In this document: in pieces, positions 51,564 through 60,104 of the stretch
How positions within the stretch are numbered: position 1 is the first letter of the stretch
Layout of the letters: each line of letters starts with the position of its first letter
Assembly: GCA_900545245.1 (NCBI GenBank)
Contig: UQYV01000011.1
Coordinates: 16,003 to 80,002, forward strand
Source of the DNA: an uncultured Bacteroidales bacterium
GTDB taxonomy: Bacteria; Bacteroidota; Bacteroidia; Bacteroidales; UBA932
Direction: 5' to 3'
Length of the DNA stretch: 64,000 nucleotides
Notes under the pieces: model-generated
Told to the model about the DNA's origin: nothing
The model's input: only the letters and a program-made list of their open reading frames with translations
Databases searched by the model: none
Program-made: the position numbers and the translations under genes

Positions 51564-53768
51564 ATGGAAAACAAGGATTACAGAAGACAGCTGGTGACCT
51601 GTGCGCTCCCTTACGCGAATGGTCCCGTTCACATTGGTCATCTCGCCGGAGTTTATGTGCCGGCTGACATATATGTGAGGTATCAGAGGCTTCGCGGGCA
51701 GGATGTTCTTTTCATCTGCGGCTCTGACGAGCACGGTGTTCCGATTACCATCAAGGCAAAGAAGGAGGGTGTGACTCCGCAGGACATTGTCGACAGATAC
51801 CATTCTCTCATCAAGGCATCGTTTGCCGGGCTCGGCATCAATTTCGACATCTATTCCCGCACAAGTTCAAAGGTGCACGAAAAGACCGCTTCGGATTTCT
51901 TCCGCAAACTCTACGACGACGGCAAGTTCATCGTGAAAGAAAGCGAGCAGTACTACGACGAGGAGGCCAAGACCTTTCTTGCTGACCGCTACATTGTAGG
52001 TACCTGCCCGCGCTGTGGAGCTGAGGGGGCATACGGCGATCAGTGCGAGAAGTGCGGCGCGACTCTCAGCCCGGATGAGCTGATCAACCCGAAGTCGGCC
52101 CTTAGCGGGTCGCCACTTGTGAAGAAGCCGACAAAACATTGGTATCTGCCTCTGAACGAGTATGAGAAATGGCTTTCGGAGTGGATTCTGGAAGGGCACA
52201 AGGAGTGGAAGACCAATGTTTACGGCCAGTGCAAGAGCTGGATTGACGGTGGGCTTCAGCCGAGGGCGGTGAGCCGTGACCTTGATTGGGGTGTGCCGGT
52301 GCCGGTTGAGGGGGCAGAGGGTAAGGTCCTCTATGTCTGGTTTGACGCTCCGATAGGATATATATCCAACACGAAGGAACTTCTTCCGCAGTCTTGGGAG
52401 AAATGGTGGAAGTCGGAAGATACGAAGCTTGTCCATTTCATCGGAAAGGACAATATTGTTTTCCACTGCATCGTTTTCCCGTCTATGCTCAAGGCTCATG
52501 GAGGTTTTATCCTTCCGGACAATGTTCCTGCAAACGAGTTCCTCAATCTTGAAGGCAGAAAAATTTCGACTTCAAAAGGTTGGGCCGTTTGGCTGAATGA
52601 ATATCTTGAGCAGTTTCCCGGACAGGAAGACGTACTCCGCTATGTACTCTGCGCAAATGCTCCGGAAACTAAGGATAACGACTTCTCCTGGAAGGACTTT
52701 CAGGCACGCAACAACAGCGAACTCGTGGCAATTTTCGGAAACTTCGTTAATAGGGCTGTGGTGCTCACCCACAAATATTTTGGAGGCAAGGTGCCTGCGG
52801 ATCTGAAACCGGAGGCGATTGACCGCGAGACACTTGCACAGATTCCTGCGATTGCGGCGGAGATTGAATCCAACATCGAACAATACCGTTTCCGTGAGGC
52901 GCTCAAGGCCGCGATGAACCTCGCTCGTCTTGGCAACAAATACCTTACGGACACTGAACCGTGGAAGGTGGCGAAGACCGACATGGAAAGGACGGCGTCT
53001 ATTCTGAACGTCTCGCTTCAGATCTGTGCCGCCCTCGCCGTCGCGTTCGAACCGTTCCTGCCGTTCTCGGCGGAGAAACTTCGCAAGATTCTCCACGTGG
53101 GAATAATAGCGGGCACTGACCATCGGACTGGAGATCCTGGCACGACCGGGGAGAACATTTTCACCCCTTCCGAGGCTGCCGCACTCCACACTGTAGATTC
53201 TTTGGGAGGCGCGTCCGAAGTGGCAGAATATCCGATTGCGCTTTCTTGGAGCGACCTCGTTTCCGAGCGCATACTTCCTGAAGGACACGAACTCGGAGAG
53301 GCGGAGCTGCTCTTCTCGAAGATTGAGGATGAGCCTATTGATGAGCAGATTGCCCGTCTGGATGCAATCAGGAAAGCTCAGGAGGCTGCTGAGGCTGAGG
53401 CGGCTGCAAAGCAGGCTGCTGCGAAGGTGGAGCCTCAGAAGGACGAGTGCAGTTTTGAGGATTTTGAAAAAATGGACATAAGGACAGCGACTGTGCTTGA
53501 AGCGGAGCGTGTCCCGAAAACCGACAAGCTTCTCAAACTTACGATTGACACCGGGATTGACACCCGCACGATTGTTTCCGGCATTGCCGAGTATTATTCT
53601 CCGGAGGATATGCTTGGAAAGCAGATTTGCATACTTGCAAACCTCGCTCCTCGTAAGATTCGCGGCATCGAGTCCAAGGGTATGATTCTGATGGCTCGTC
53701 AGGGCGACGGCAAGATGAGGTTCATTACACCGCAGGAGGTCTTGACTAATGGGGCTCAGATCGGGTAA
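51564..53768 (+). CDS. metG: Methionyl-tRNA synthetase
   Basis: 734 residues. HIGH is at 23-26 (YANGPVHIGHLAG). The zinc-binding insertion has CPRCGAEGAYGDQCEKCG, the KMSKS loop reads GRKISTSKGWAVW (about 331-343), and the anticodon-binding helices follow. An Ala/Glu-rich linker (about 600-625) connects to a C-terminal tRNA-binding EMAPII-like domain (FEDFEKMDIRTATVLEAERVPKTDKLLKL...SKGMILMA). The enzyme charges both initiator and elongator tRNA-Met. The stop codon is the first part of a palindrome arm. Confidence 0.97.
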   Translation: MENKDYRRQLVTCALPYANGPVHIGHLAGVYVPADIYVRYQRLRGQDVLFICGSDEHGVPITIKAKKEGVTPQDIVDRYHSLIKASFAGLGINFDIYSRTSSKVHEKTASDFFRKLYDDGKFIVKESEQYYDEEAKTFLADRYIVGTCPRCGAEGAYGDQCEKCGATLSPDELINPKSALSGSPLVKKPTKHWYLPLNEYEKWLSEWILEGHKEWKTNVYGQCKSWIDGGLQPRAVSRDLDWGVPVPVEGAEGKVLYVWFDAPIGYISNTKELLPQSWEKWWKSEDTKLVHFIGKDNIVFHCIVFPSMLKAHGGFILPDNVPANEFLNLEGRKISTSKGWAVWLNEYLEQFPGQEDVLRYVLCANAPETKDNDFSWKDFQARNNSELVAIFGNFVNRAVVLTHKYFGGKVPADLKPEAIDRETLAQIPAIAAEIESNIEQYRFREALKAAMNLARLGNKYLTDTEPWKVAKTDMERTASILNVSLQICAALAVAFEPFLPFSAEKLRKILHVGIIAGTDHRTGDPGTTGENIFTPSEAAALHTVDSLGGASEVAEYPIALSWSDLVSERILPEGHELGEAELLFSKIEDEPIDEQIARLDAIRKAQEAAEAEAAAKQAAAKVEPQKDECSFEDFEKMDIRTATVLEAERVPKTDKLLKLTIDTGIDTRTIVSGIAEYYSPEDMLGKQICILANLAPRKIRGIESKGMILMARQGDGKMRFITPQEVLTNGAQIG

Positions 53769-53834
53769 AAATGCACTAAAAAGCGAATTGCTGCGTTGGA
53801 AGCCTTGCACTTCGTCTTTTTATTGCATTTTTAC
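53765..53834 (+). repeat. Stop-codon palindrome family, short copy at the end of metG
   Basis: GTAAAAATGCACTAAAAAG (53765-53783) pairs with CTTTTTATTGCATTTTTAC (53816-53834) at 18 of 19 positions. The metG stop codon lies in the left arm. The loop keeps GCGAATTGCTGCGTTGG and CCTTGCACTTC of the family, but the central core is missing. Confidence 0.88.
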
Positions 53835-53904
53835 ATCGCTATTTGTTCTGGTGTTATTCTGGTTTATTTTGTTGTAATGCGACAGGAGAGGAAACTCTAT
53901 ATGT

Positions 53905-55026
53905 ATGATACAGTATAATAGGGACATACAAAATACCTTCGGGATGAAGGTGCGGGCGGCGGCATACGCCGAATGGGGAAGTGTGGATGCGTTGCGGGAG
54001 CTGTTGAAGGACAGTTCCCTTCCGCGTCCATTTCTTTTTGTCGGTGCTGGCAGCAACCTTCTTTTCACGGGAGATTTCCCGGGAACGGTTTTTCACTCCG
54101 TGATGAAGGACATCAAACTTCTTTCTTCGGAGGGTGTTTGTTCTGACGGGACGGTTATGGTTGAAGCCGGAGCGGGAGTCGTCTTTGACGATTTCTGCGA
54201 GTGGGCGGCAGAGAGAGGGCTCTGGGGAATTGAGAATTTGTCGCACATCCCCGGTGAGGTGGGCGCAAGTGCTGTTCAGAATGTCGGAGCCTATGGCGTT
54301 GAGGCAAAGGATGTGATTGAGAGAGTGAACTGTATCGAACTTTCAACGGGCAAAACGATTGTGTTTGCGAACTCCGACTGCGGATACGGCTACCGCGCGT
54401 CCAATTTCAAGACAAAATGGAAGGGGCAGTATGTGATTACTTCGGTAGTTTTCCGCCTCTGTTCCGTTCCGCAGCCAAGGCTTGACTATGGACATCTTCG
54501 CACAGCGGTCGAAGAACATCTTGCCAAGAAGACAAGTTTGATTTCCGGAGATTGCCCGGAGGATTCTGCTGTCAAAAACGGCGAGGTTGCCGGCGAAATA
54601 ACTCCGTCGGTAATCCGTGAGGTTGTCACATCCATACGTAGGGAAAAACTCCCTGAGCCGTCTGAACTGGGCTCAGCAGGCAGTTTTTTCAAAAACCCGG
54701 TGATTCCGCAGAGCCACTACGAGAAGATTCTCTCAGACTACCGCGCCACAGCAGGCCCCGAGGCCAAAGTGCCGCACTACATTGTCGAGCAGCCGGACGG
54801 CTCCGCTCCGATGATTAAAATCCCGGCAGCCTGGATGATAGAACAATGTGGCTGGAAAGGCAAGACTCTCGGCAATGTTGCCAGCTATGCGAAGCAGCCC
54901 CTTGTCATAGTGAATCTCACCGGCAAGGCCACCCCGCAGGAGGTTATCGCTCTTGAAAATGCAATAATAGCCTCAGTCCGCGACCGCTTCGCCATCGAGC
55001 TCCACCCCGAAGTCGAGCATATCTGA
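53905..55026 (+). CDS. murB: UDP-N-acetylenolpyruvoylglucosamine reductase
   Basis: 373 residues. FAD-binding landmarks are FLFVGAGSNLLF, GLWGIENLSHIPGEVGASAVQNVGAYGVEAKD (with the catalytic Tyr/Arg neighbourhood) and YRASNFKTKWKGQYVITSVVF. The catalytic serine region is LGSAGSFFKNPVI. The C-terminal domain has IPAAWMIEQCGWKGKTLGNVA, which marks the type I MurB. It reduces the enolpyruvyl group to UDP-MurNAc with NADPH. The stop lies within a 28-base sequence (55024-55051) that recurs inverted at 63874-63901. Confidence 0.96.
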   Translation: MIQYNRDIQNTFGMKVRAAAYAEWGSVDALRELLKDSSLPRPFLFVGAGSNLLFTGDFPGTVFHSVMKDIKLLSSEGVCSDGTVMVEAGAGVVFDDFCEWAAERGLWGIENLSHIPGEVGASAVQNVGAYGVEAKDVIERVNCIELSTGKTIVFANSDCGYGYRASNFKTKWKGQYVITSVVFRLCSVPQPRLDYGHLRTAVEEHLAKKTSLISGDCPEDSAVKNGEVAGEITPSVIREVVTSIRREKLPEPSELGSAGSFFKNPVIPQSHYEKILSDYRATAGPEAKVPHYIVEQPDGSAPMIKIPAAWMIEQCGWKGKTLGNVASYAKQPLVIVNLTGKATPQEVIALENAIIASVRDRFAIELHPEVEHI

Positions 55027-55051
55027 TGCAGGTTATTTTTTGAAGGTTTCT
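55024..55051 (+). repeat. 28-base exact repeat, copy 1 (inverted copy at 63874-63901)
   Basis: Starts TGATGCAGGTTATTTTTTG and ends AAGGTTTCT. It begins with the murB stop codon. The reverse complement at 63874-63901 is identical over 28 bases. Confidence 0.9.
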
Positions 55052-55058
55052 GAAAAAT

Positions 55059-56183
55059 CTATTTCAAGTACTTCTCTGTAATCCAAGTTGCGAAAAACAA
55101 ATCGTAGACTTGGTAGACGCCTCGTGTGCAGGTGAGAAGCCCTTTTTCGAGCAATCCTTTTGCAGCGGCATTTACTGAACTTGGGGATTGTAGCGCGTAT
55201 TTATCGACGAATTCTCCGGAGGTTATTTTGCTCGCTTTACCCTCAATGGCAATAGCCAGAATGATTTGTTTCTGTTTCTCCGGGAGTTGATACAGAAGGT
55301 CTTCGTATGTTGCCCCGCTGAAATCGATGATATATTCGACTGCGGATTCTATTCGTTCTTTACCACAACTTTCCCCTTCTTTTGTCTGCATAAACAGGAT
55401 GTTCATCACTTTTTGGAGATAGAATGTCGTTCCGTCGAATCGTTTGTAAAGTTCCGGAACAACATCTGTTTTGAGTTTTTTGCCTGCGGCGGAGAAATGC
55501 CTTTCGCAAAATTCGGCATAGAGTTCCTCCTTTATGGGCGGAAGATTGATTATTGTCGCACTTTGATAGAATGGACGTGCGGAAGATGTGAATATTGAGC
55601 CCATCATCTCCCTGTGTGAGCCGGAAAAGACAAAATGTGCATTTGAGCAATACTGAATATGTGTCCGTAGTGCGGCTTCCACGTTTTTGTCGCTATAATT
55701 CCCAATCTGTTGGAATTCGTCAATTGCGACTAAGCAAGGTTTATCAGCGTTGTTGAGATAGGTAAAAATCTCATCCAAGGTGGTTGCAGGGTTTCGTAAA
55801 TCACCGATTTGCAGAGTCCAAGAAGGCACTCCGGCGGCATCATAACTGATTCCCCCCTTGAGCGACGAGATGGTGTTGACGAAAGCTGACCAGACCTTCG
55901 CCCCTTTGGGCTTGAGTGCATCAAGTATGGTTTTACCCATCCTTTCTGTCATTTCGGCCAAAGATTTCGTTGAATATATGTCAATTATGAAGGTATGAAA
56001 CTTCTCACTGATTTCTTTTTGGGCGAAGCAATGTCTTATGAGGTCTGTTTTTCCAAACCTTCTCGGCGACATCAAAGCAACATTATTCCCATTAAGCAGC
56101 AAGTCTTTAATGGCTTTGGTCTCTTCAACTCTGTCGCAGAAATACTCCGCTCCTGCATATCCGGTTGTAACGAATGGATTCAT
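55059..56183 (-). CDS. ATP-binding protein of the archaeal-type ATPase family
   Basis: 374 residues from MNPFVTTGYAGAEYFCDRVEE (start 56183; the frame is open six codons further, but that region overlaps the -7 box at 56199-56206). Walker A is LMSPRRFGKTDLI and Walker B is CLVAIDEFQQIG; a sensor region is FVFSGSHREMM. The C-terminal third has a winged-helix part (ASKITSGEFVDKYALQSPSSVNAAAKGLLEKGLL). Such STAND-like ATPases occur in prokaryotes in many copies and their function is unknown. Upstream are repeated ATGATAAT sites. Confidence 0.87.
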   Translation of the reverse strand: MNPFVTTGYAGAEYFCDRVEETKAIKDLLLNGNNVALMSPRRFGKTDLIRHCFAQKEISEKFHTFIIDIYSTKSLAEMTERMGKTILDALKPKGAKVWSAFVNTISSLKGGISYDAAGVPSWTLQIGDLRNPATTLDEIFTYLNNADKPCLVAIDEFQQIGNYSDKNVEAALRTHIQYCSNAHFVFSGSHREMMGSIFTSSARPFYQSATIINLPPIKEELYAEFCERHFSAAGKKLKTDVVPELYKRFDGTTFYLQKVMNILFMQTKEGESCGKERIESAVEYIIDFSGATYEDLLYQLPEKQKQIILAIAIEGKASKITSGEFVDKYALQSPSSVNAAAKGLLEKGLLTCTRGVYQVYDLFFATWITEKYLK

Positions 56184-56198
56184 AAATATGATTTTTCG

Positions 56199-56243
56199 CA
56201 AAGATAGTAAATTATCATAAGATGATAATCATAAAATGATAAT
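56199..56243 (-). promoter_or_regulatory. Promoter and ATGATAAT repeats before the ATPase gene 55059-56183
   Basis: Minus-strand -7 box TATCTTTG at 56199-56206, leaving a leader of about ten bases. ATTATCAT (56211-56218) and ATGATAAT (56222-56229) form a perfect inverted pair, and a third ATGATAAT is at 56236-56243. They fill the spacer and -33 region, so they may be an operator. Confidence 0.6.
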
Positions 56244-56320
56244 TACTTTATGGAAATCCATTCTGCTCTGATAGTGGCGGCCTCTTACAGAGATTCTAAT
56301 ATGTCCCTGTGCAAATGTCT

Positions 56321-56584
56321 CTATGCAAGATAGCAGATGCTGTCTTCAGACTCGGTCCTTTCGCACAGGCCTGCGGCGTTGAACATTCCCTCAAAACTGA
56401 GGTCTTCATCAATTTGCGGCCAATGGATTCCTGTGTAAGACAAGTGGAAGTCATTCAACTGTTCGGCCGTGGCAGCAGAAAGACGAGGCCACTGTCCGAC
56501 AGGATAACTCGCGACCAGTCCGTCCTTTGTTTCGGCGCAGATTTTTCCGTCCTCAATCCAAACTTTTGAAATATAACGTTTCAT
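56321..56584 (-). CDS. DUF2442-domain protein
   Basis: 87 residues from MKRYISKVWIEDGKICAE; starts at 56617 and 56665 are also in frame, the longest adding a hydrophobic N-terminus. The features KDGLVASYPVGQWPRL, ATAEQLNDFHLSYTGIHWP and IDEDLSFEGMF follow the DUF2442 family, whose members often accompany DUF4160-type partners; none is visible here. The C-terminal 20 residues are an acidic extension. Function unknown. Confidence 0.75.
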   Translation of the reverse strand: MKRYISKVWIEDGKICAETKDGLVASYPVGQWPRLSAATAEQLNDFHLSYTGIHWPQIDEDLSFEGMFNAAGLCERTESEDSICYLA

Positions 56585-57076
56585 TTCTGCATAACATTTC
56601 GGAAATACTCTTTCCATTGAGTAAAACATGAATACAAATCCAAAAACAATAAAAACAGTTGGCATAACTCAATAATGCAAATTAAATAAAACTTATATTG
56701 AAAAAAAAATAAATCTTGTTCTGGGTAGGGACAAAAACCAAGTGGGTTTGCGCTGCTAATATGAGCACAAACCCACTGACAATCAATAGAACTTCCAAAC
56801 TTTATCTTTTTTATATGAAGTTTTTCTCTTTTTATATGTTTCGCTGCCCGATTGTCATTATGCTAATTGATATTTGTTGACTACATTAAATAGAATTATA
56901 TTAAATAAAATTGTTTAATCTGTCTTTATTCAAGATCCTGTGTTCTGCTTGGGGCTGAAGAGGCAGTTCCGCAAGATTTGATGCTCCGGTTTGTCGTTTC
57001 TTTCCCTGACTGATAAAGATTTTGTATCTTTGCACCGCCTGTGGCAAAAATGAATTTGCAGAAGGCGGAATGCATT
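56585..57076. other. Gene-poor A/T-rich stretch before rsgA
   Basis: About 490 bases (fewer if the DUF2442 gene starts further upstream). It holds a strong hairpin, AGTGGGTTTG (56741-56750) with CAAACCCACT (56768-56777), extended by GCT/AGC; on the minus strand a TTGGTTTTTG tract follows it, as for a terminator. TAAATAAAATTGTTTAATC (56902-56920) also occurs at 14563-14581. The -7 box of rsgA, TATCTTTG, is at 57025-57032. I see no supported gene; a small RNA is possible. Confidence 0.5.
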
Positions 57077-58075
57077 ATGGAAGGAACAGCAACGGTCGTC
57101 AAACATACTGGCAGTCACTATCTTCTGGCTCAACTTCCCTCGTGGAGGCTGTTCCCGGCGGTGTTGCGCGGGAAAGTGCGGCTGGGCGGTAGTTCGGCGA
57201 CAAATCCGGTGGCAGTGGGCGACAGGGTGGAGTTCCATACGGACGGGGACTTGCTTCCGGACGGGAGCGTGCCGGCCAGCGAGACGGTGCCTGCTGCAAT
57301 CACCAGGATACTTCCACGACGAAATTACATCATTCGCAAGTCGGTGAATCTCAGCCGTCAGGCGCACATAATAGCCGCGAATGTCGACCACGCTTTCATT
57401 GTCGTGACACTCGCGTTTCCGGAGGTTAAGCTCCCGTTTATTGACCGTCTGCTCGTCACCTGCGAGGTGTATGGGGTGAAGCCTGTCATCGTTCTGAACA
57501 AAATCGACATTGTTGACGAGTTTCGCGATGACTTTGCTCCGGCGCTCGAAAACTTCCACCGGATATATGAAGGCGCCGGCTACAGCATACTTGAAGTTTC
57601 GGCGAAGACCGGAAGGGGAGTGGAAGAATTGCGCAGACTTTGTCTCGAAAAATCGGAGGACGGCGCTCCTGGCATATCCCTTTTCTCCGGTGTGTCCGGC
57701 GTGGGCAAGTCTTCGCTGATAAAGGCCATGGACCCGTCGTTGAACCCGAAGACAGGGCTTATTTCCGAGGCCCATCTCCAAGGGCGGCACACTACGACAT
57801 TTTACGAGATGTACCCGTTGTGCGGAGGAGAGGGGTGCATAATTGACACTCCGGGCATACGCGGATTCGGACTCGTTGATCTCGAGCCGGAGGAAATATC
57901 CCTCTATTTCCCGGAAATGCTGAAGGCCGCTTCGGGCTGCCGCTTCACCCCGTGTACGCACACTCATGAACCCGGCTGTGCGGTGAAGGTTGCGGTCGAC
58001 GACGGGACGATAAGCCGGGAGCGGTATGCATCCTACCTCGGGATGTTGGAAGAGTACACGAAATATCGGAAATAG
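57077..58075 (+). CDS. rsgA: Ribosome small subunit-dependent GTPase A
   Basis: 332 residues from MEGTATVVKHTGSHYLL (start 57077, supported by the -7 box at 57025-57032). It begins with an OB-fold. The GTPase motifs are circularly permuted as in this family: NKID (PVIVLNKIDIVDE) precedes the P-loop GVSGVGKSSLI (about 204-214) and the DTPG motif (CIIDTPGIRGFG). The C-terminal zinc knuckle is in GCRFTPCTHTHEPGC. It acts as a late maturation checkpoint of the 30S ribosomal subunit. Confidence 0.95.
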   Translation: MEGTATVVKHTGSHYLLAQLPSWRLFPAVLRGKVRLGGSSATNPVAVGDRVEFHTDGDLLPDGSVPASETVPAAITRILPRRNYIIRKSVNLSRQAHIIAANVDHAFIVVTLAFPEVKLPFIDRLLVTCEVYGVKPVIVLNKIDIVDEFRDDFAPALENFHRIYEGAGYSILEVSAKTGRGVEELRRLCLEKSEDGAPGISLFSGVSGVGKSSLIKAMDPSLNPKTGLISEAHLQGRHTTTFYEMYPLCGGEGCIIDTPGIRGFGLVDLEPEEISLYFPEMLKAASGCRFTPCTHTHEPGCAVKVAVDDGTISRERYASYLGMLEEYTKYRK

Positions 58076-58114
58076 CCTGAAACTGATGCGGAAGAATTGT
58101 AGTGAAGTAAGGAT

Positions 58115-59527
58115 ATGAACGGAATATCTGCAAAAGGCATAAATAAGGAAATTTTTTCGCTTGCCTTGCCGAGCATACTCGCGAACATCACCGTTCCGAT
58201 TGTCGGAATGGTCGACATTGCTGTCGCGGGTCATCAGCCGGCGGGAGGGCTCGCGACCGCAACATTCATCGGAGGCGCGTCAATTGGCTCTATGCTCTTC
58301 GACCTGCTCTATTGGAACTTCTCGTTCCTCAGGGTCGGCACCGGAGGCATGACCGCCCAGGCTTACGGAAGGGGCGATACGCGCGAGTGCGCTAACATCC
58401 TCACTCGTGGACTCGGAATCTCGTTTTCCGTCGCGGCCCTATTCTGGCTGCTCCAGTGGGTCTTTGTCCAACTTGCGTTTCTTTGCATCGACTGCACCCC
58501 GGAAGTCCAGGAACTTGCGACAACATACTTCTACATCAGGATTATCGCCGCTCCGGCAACCCTCAGCCTCATGGCATTCAAGGGCTGGTTCATAGGCATG
58601 CAGGACGGAGTGAGTCCGATGATTACCGACCTTGTGGTCAACGGCATAAACATATTTGTCAGCATATATCTTTCTCTCGGATTCACACTCGGCTCATTTG
58701 TGTTTGAAGGACTTGGATTCAGCGGCATCGCATGGGGGACCGTGATCGCGCAGTACTGCGGGCTGGTTACAGCCGTGGCGATAGTCCTTGGAAAGTTCCG
58801 CAAAAAGGTCTTCGCCGGATTTGGATGGTATGAGGTCCGAGCCGCTTTCAAGGGCGGGGAGACGAGACGCTATTTCACGATGAACGCCGATCTTGTGATA
58901 CGTTCACTGAGCTTCATCGGCATCTATGTCAGCTTCTCGGTCATCGCTGCACACTTCGGGGATATGACGCTGGCAGTCAGCTCCATAATGCTTCAGATCC
59001 TGCTGCTCTTCTCCTACTTTACGGACGGTTTTGCCTACGCCGGTGAGGCAATGAGCGGAAAGTACATCGGCGCAGGAAGTCGTGCCGGTCTGAGGCTCAC
59101 AGTCCGTTACACCTTCATCTGGTCTGGGCTCGTGTGCCTGCTTTTCATGGTGTTCTACTACTTCGGCGGCGAATGGATGCTCGAAATAATGACCAATGAC
59201 GCCGCCGTCATTAGCGGCTGTGCCCCATATATGTTCTGGCTTATGGTAATGCCGGCATTCGGCTGTGTGGCGTTCACATGGGACGGAATCTACATCGGTG
59301 CCACGGCGGCGAGGCCCATCCGCAACGTCATGGTGCTTTCCACCATAGCATTTCTTGTAAGCTACTTCGTCCTTGCCGCTTTCATCCATCCGGACGGTGT
59401 GATGGCCGTGCACTTGCTGCTTGCCGCATATTTTGTCCATCTCGTCGTGCGTGCGGTGGCCCTTACCTTCGATTATAGGAAAACGGTCTTGTCAAAGACT
59501 CCGTCCGCTGACGAATCCTTTCAATAA
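58115..59527 (+). CDS. MATE-family efflux transporter (second; DinF-like)
   Basis: 470 residues with about twelve membrane segments. The opening INKEIFSLALPSILANITVPIVGMVDIAVAGH and GTGGMTAQAYGRGD are typical of the DinF branch; the second lobe has VSSIMLQILLLFSYFTDGFAYAGEAM. It is only distantly similar to the MATE protein at 26582, so the two are not recent duplicates. It probably exports a small organic cation or metabolite across the inner membrane. The CYTH gene follows after 12 bases. Confidence 0.92.
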   Translation: MNGISAKGINKEIFSLALPSILANITVPIVGMVDIAVAGHQPAGGLATATFIGGASIGSMLFDLLYWNFSFLRVGTGGMTAQAYGRGDTRECANILTRGLGISFSVAALFWLLQWVFVQLAFLCIDCTPEVQELATTYFYIRIIAAPATLSLMAFKGWFIGMQDGVSPMITDLVVNGINIFVSIYLSLGFTLGSFVFEGLGFSGIAWGTVIAQYCGLVTAVAIVLGKFRKKVFAGFGWYEVRAAFKGGETRRYFTMNADLVIRSLSFIGIYVSFSVIAAHFGDMTLAVSSIMLQILLLFSYFTDGFAYAGEAMSGKYIGAGSRAGLRLTVRYTFIWSGLVCLLFMVFYYFGGEWMLEIMTNDAAVISGCAPYMFWLMVMPAFGCVAFTWDGIYIGATAARPIRNVMVLSTIAFLVSYFVLAAFIHPDGVMAVHLLLAAYFVHLVVRAVALTFDYRKTVLSKTPSADESFQ

Positions 59528-59539
59528 GTGTAATCGTTT

Positions 59540-60052
59540 ATGACACAGGAACAATCTTCCATACACCAGGAAATCGAAAGAAAATTTCTCGTTGTCGGCG
59601 AGGAATACAAGTCTGAGGCATATAACTCTACGCATATTGTCCAGGGCTACATAAGCCGCTCTCCAGGGCGTACGGTACGCGTGCGTATGCGCGGAGACAA
59701 GGCATTTTTGACAATCAAGGGCGGAGGCTCGGCCTCTGGCATGTCCCGTCTTGAATGGGAAAAGGAAATTTCGGCGGAAGATGCCCTACAGCTTATGTCG
59801 CTGTGCGAACCCGGCATCATCGATAAGACACGCTGGCTCGTGAAGGTCGGAGAGCACACGTTCGAGGTGGATGAGTTCTTCGGTGAAAATGAGGGACTTG
59901 TGGTTGCTGAAGTGGAACTTGGCAGCGAGGACGAGACCTTTGAGCGTCCGGCATGGCTTGGAGAGGAAGTGACTGGAGACAGACGCTATTACAATTCGTC
60001 CCTGACTAAAGTTCCGTATAGTGAATGGGGCCGAATAGACAATAGATATTAG
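59540..60052 (+). CDS. CYTH-domain protein (triphosphate tunnel metalloenzyme)
   Basis: 170 residues. The EIERKFLV signature (residues about 11-18) that defines CYTH proteins is present, with the tunnel's basic and acidic strands in TVRVRMRGDKAFLTIKG, SRLEWEKEIS, KTRWLVKVGEHTFEVDEFFGENEGLVVAEVELGSEDE. Bacterial members are mostly inorganic triphosphatases that need a divalent metal, while some are adenylate cyclases; the former is more likely here. It is probably cotranscribed with the MATE gene before it. Confidence 0.92.
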   Translation: MTQEQSSIHQEIERKFLVVGEEYKSEAYNSTHIVQGYISRSPGRTVRVRMRGDKAFLTIKGGGSASGMSRLEWEKEISAEDALQLMSLCEPGIIDKTRWLVKVGEHTFEVDEFFGENEGLVVAEVELGSEDETFERPAWLGEEVTGDRRYYNSSLTKVPYSEWGRIDNRY

Positions 60053-60104
60053 ATATTAGAATACTTGAGAAACTTGAATAAATGATACTGACGAACAAAG
60101 AAAG

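Noticed and set aside
56930..58234. Long minus-strand open frame over rsgA (434 codons)
   Set aside because: It is antisense to a well-supported GTPase gene, is rich in Arg/His/Cys as shadow frames are, and shows no domain.
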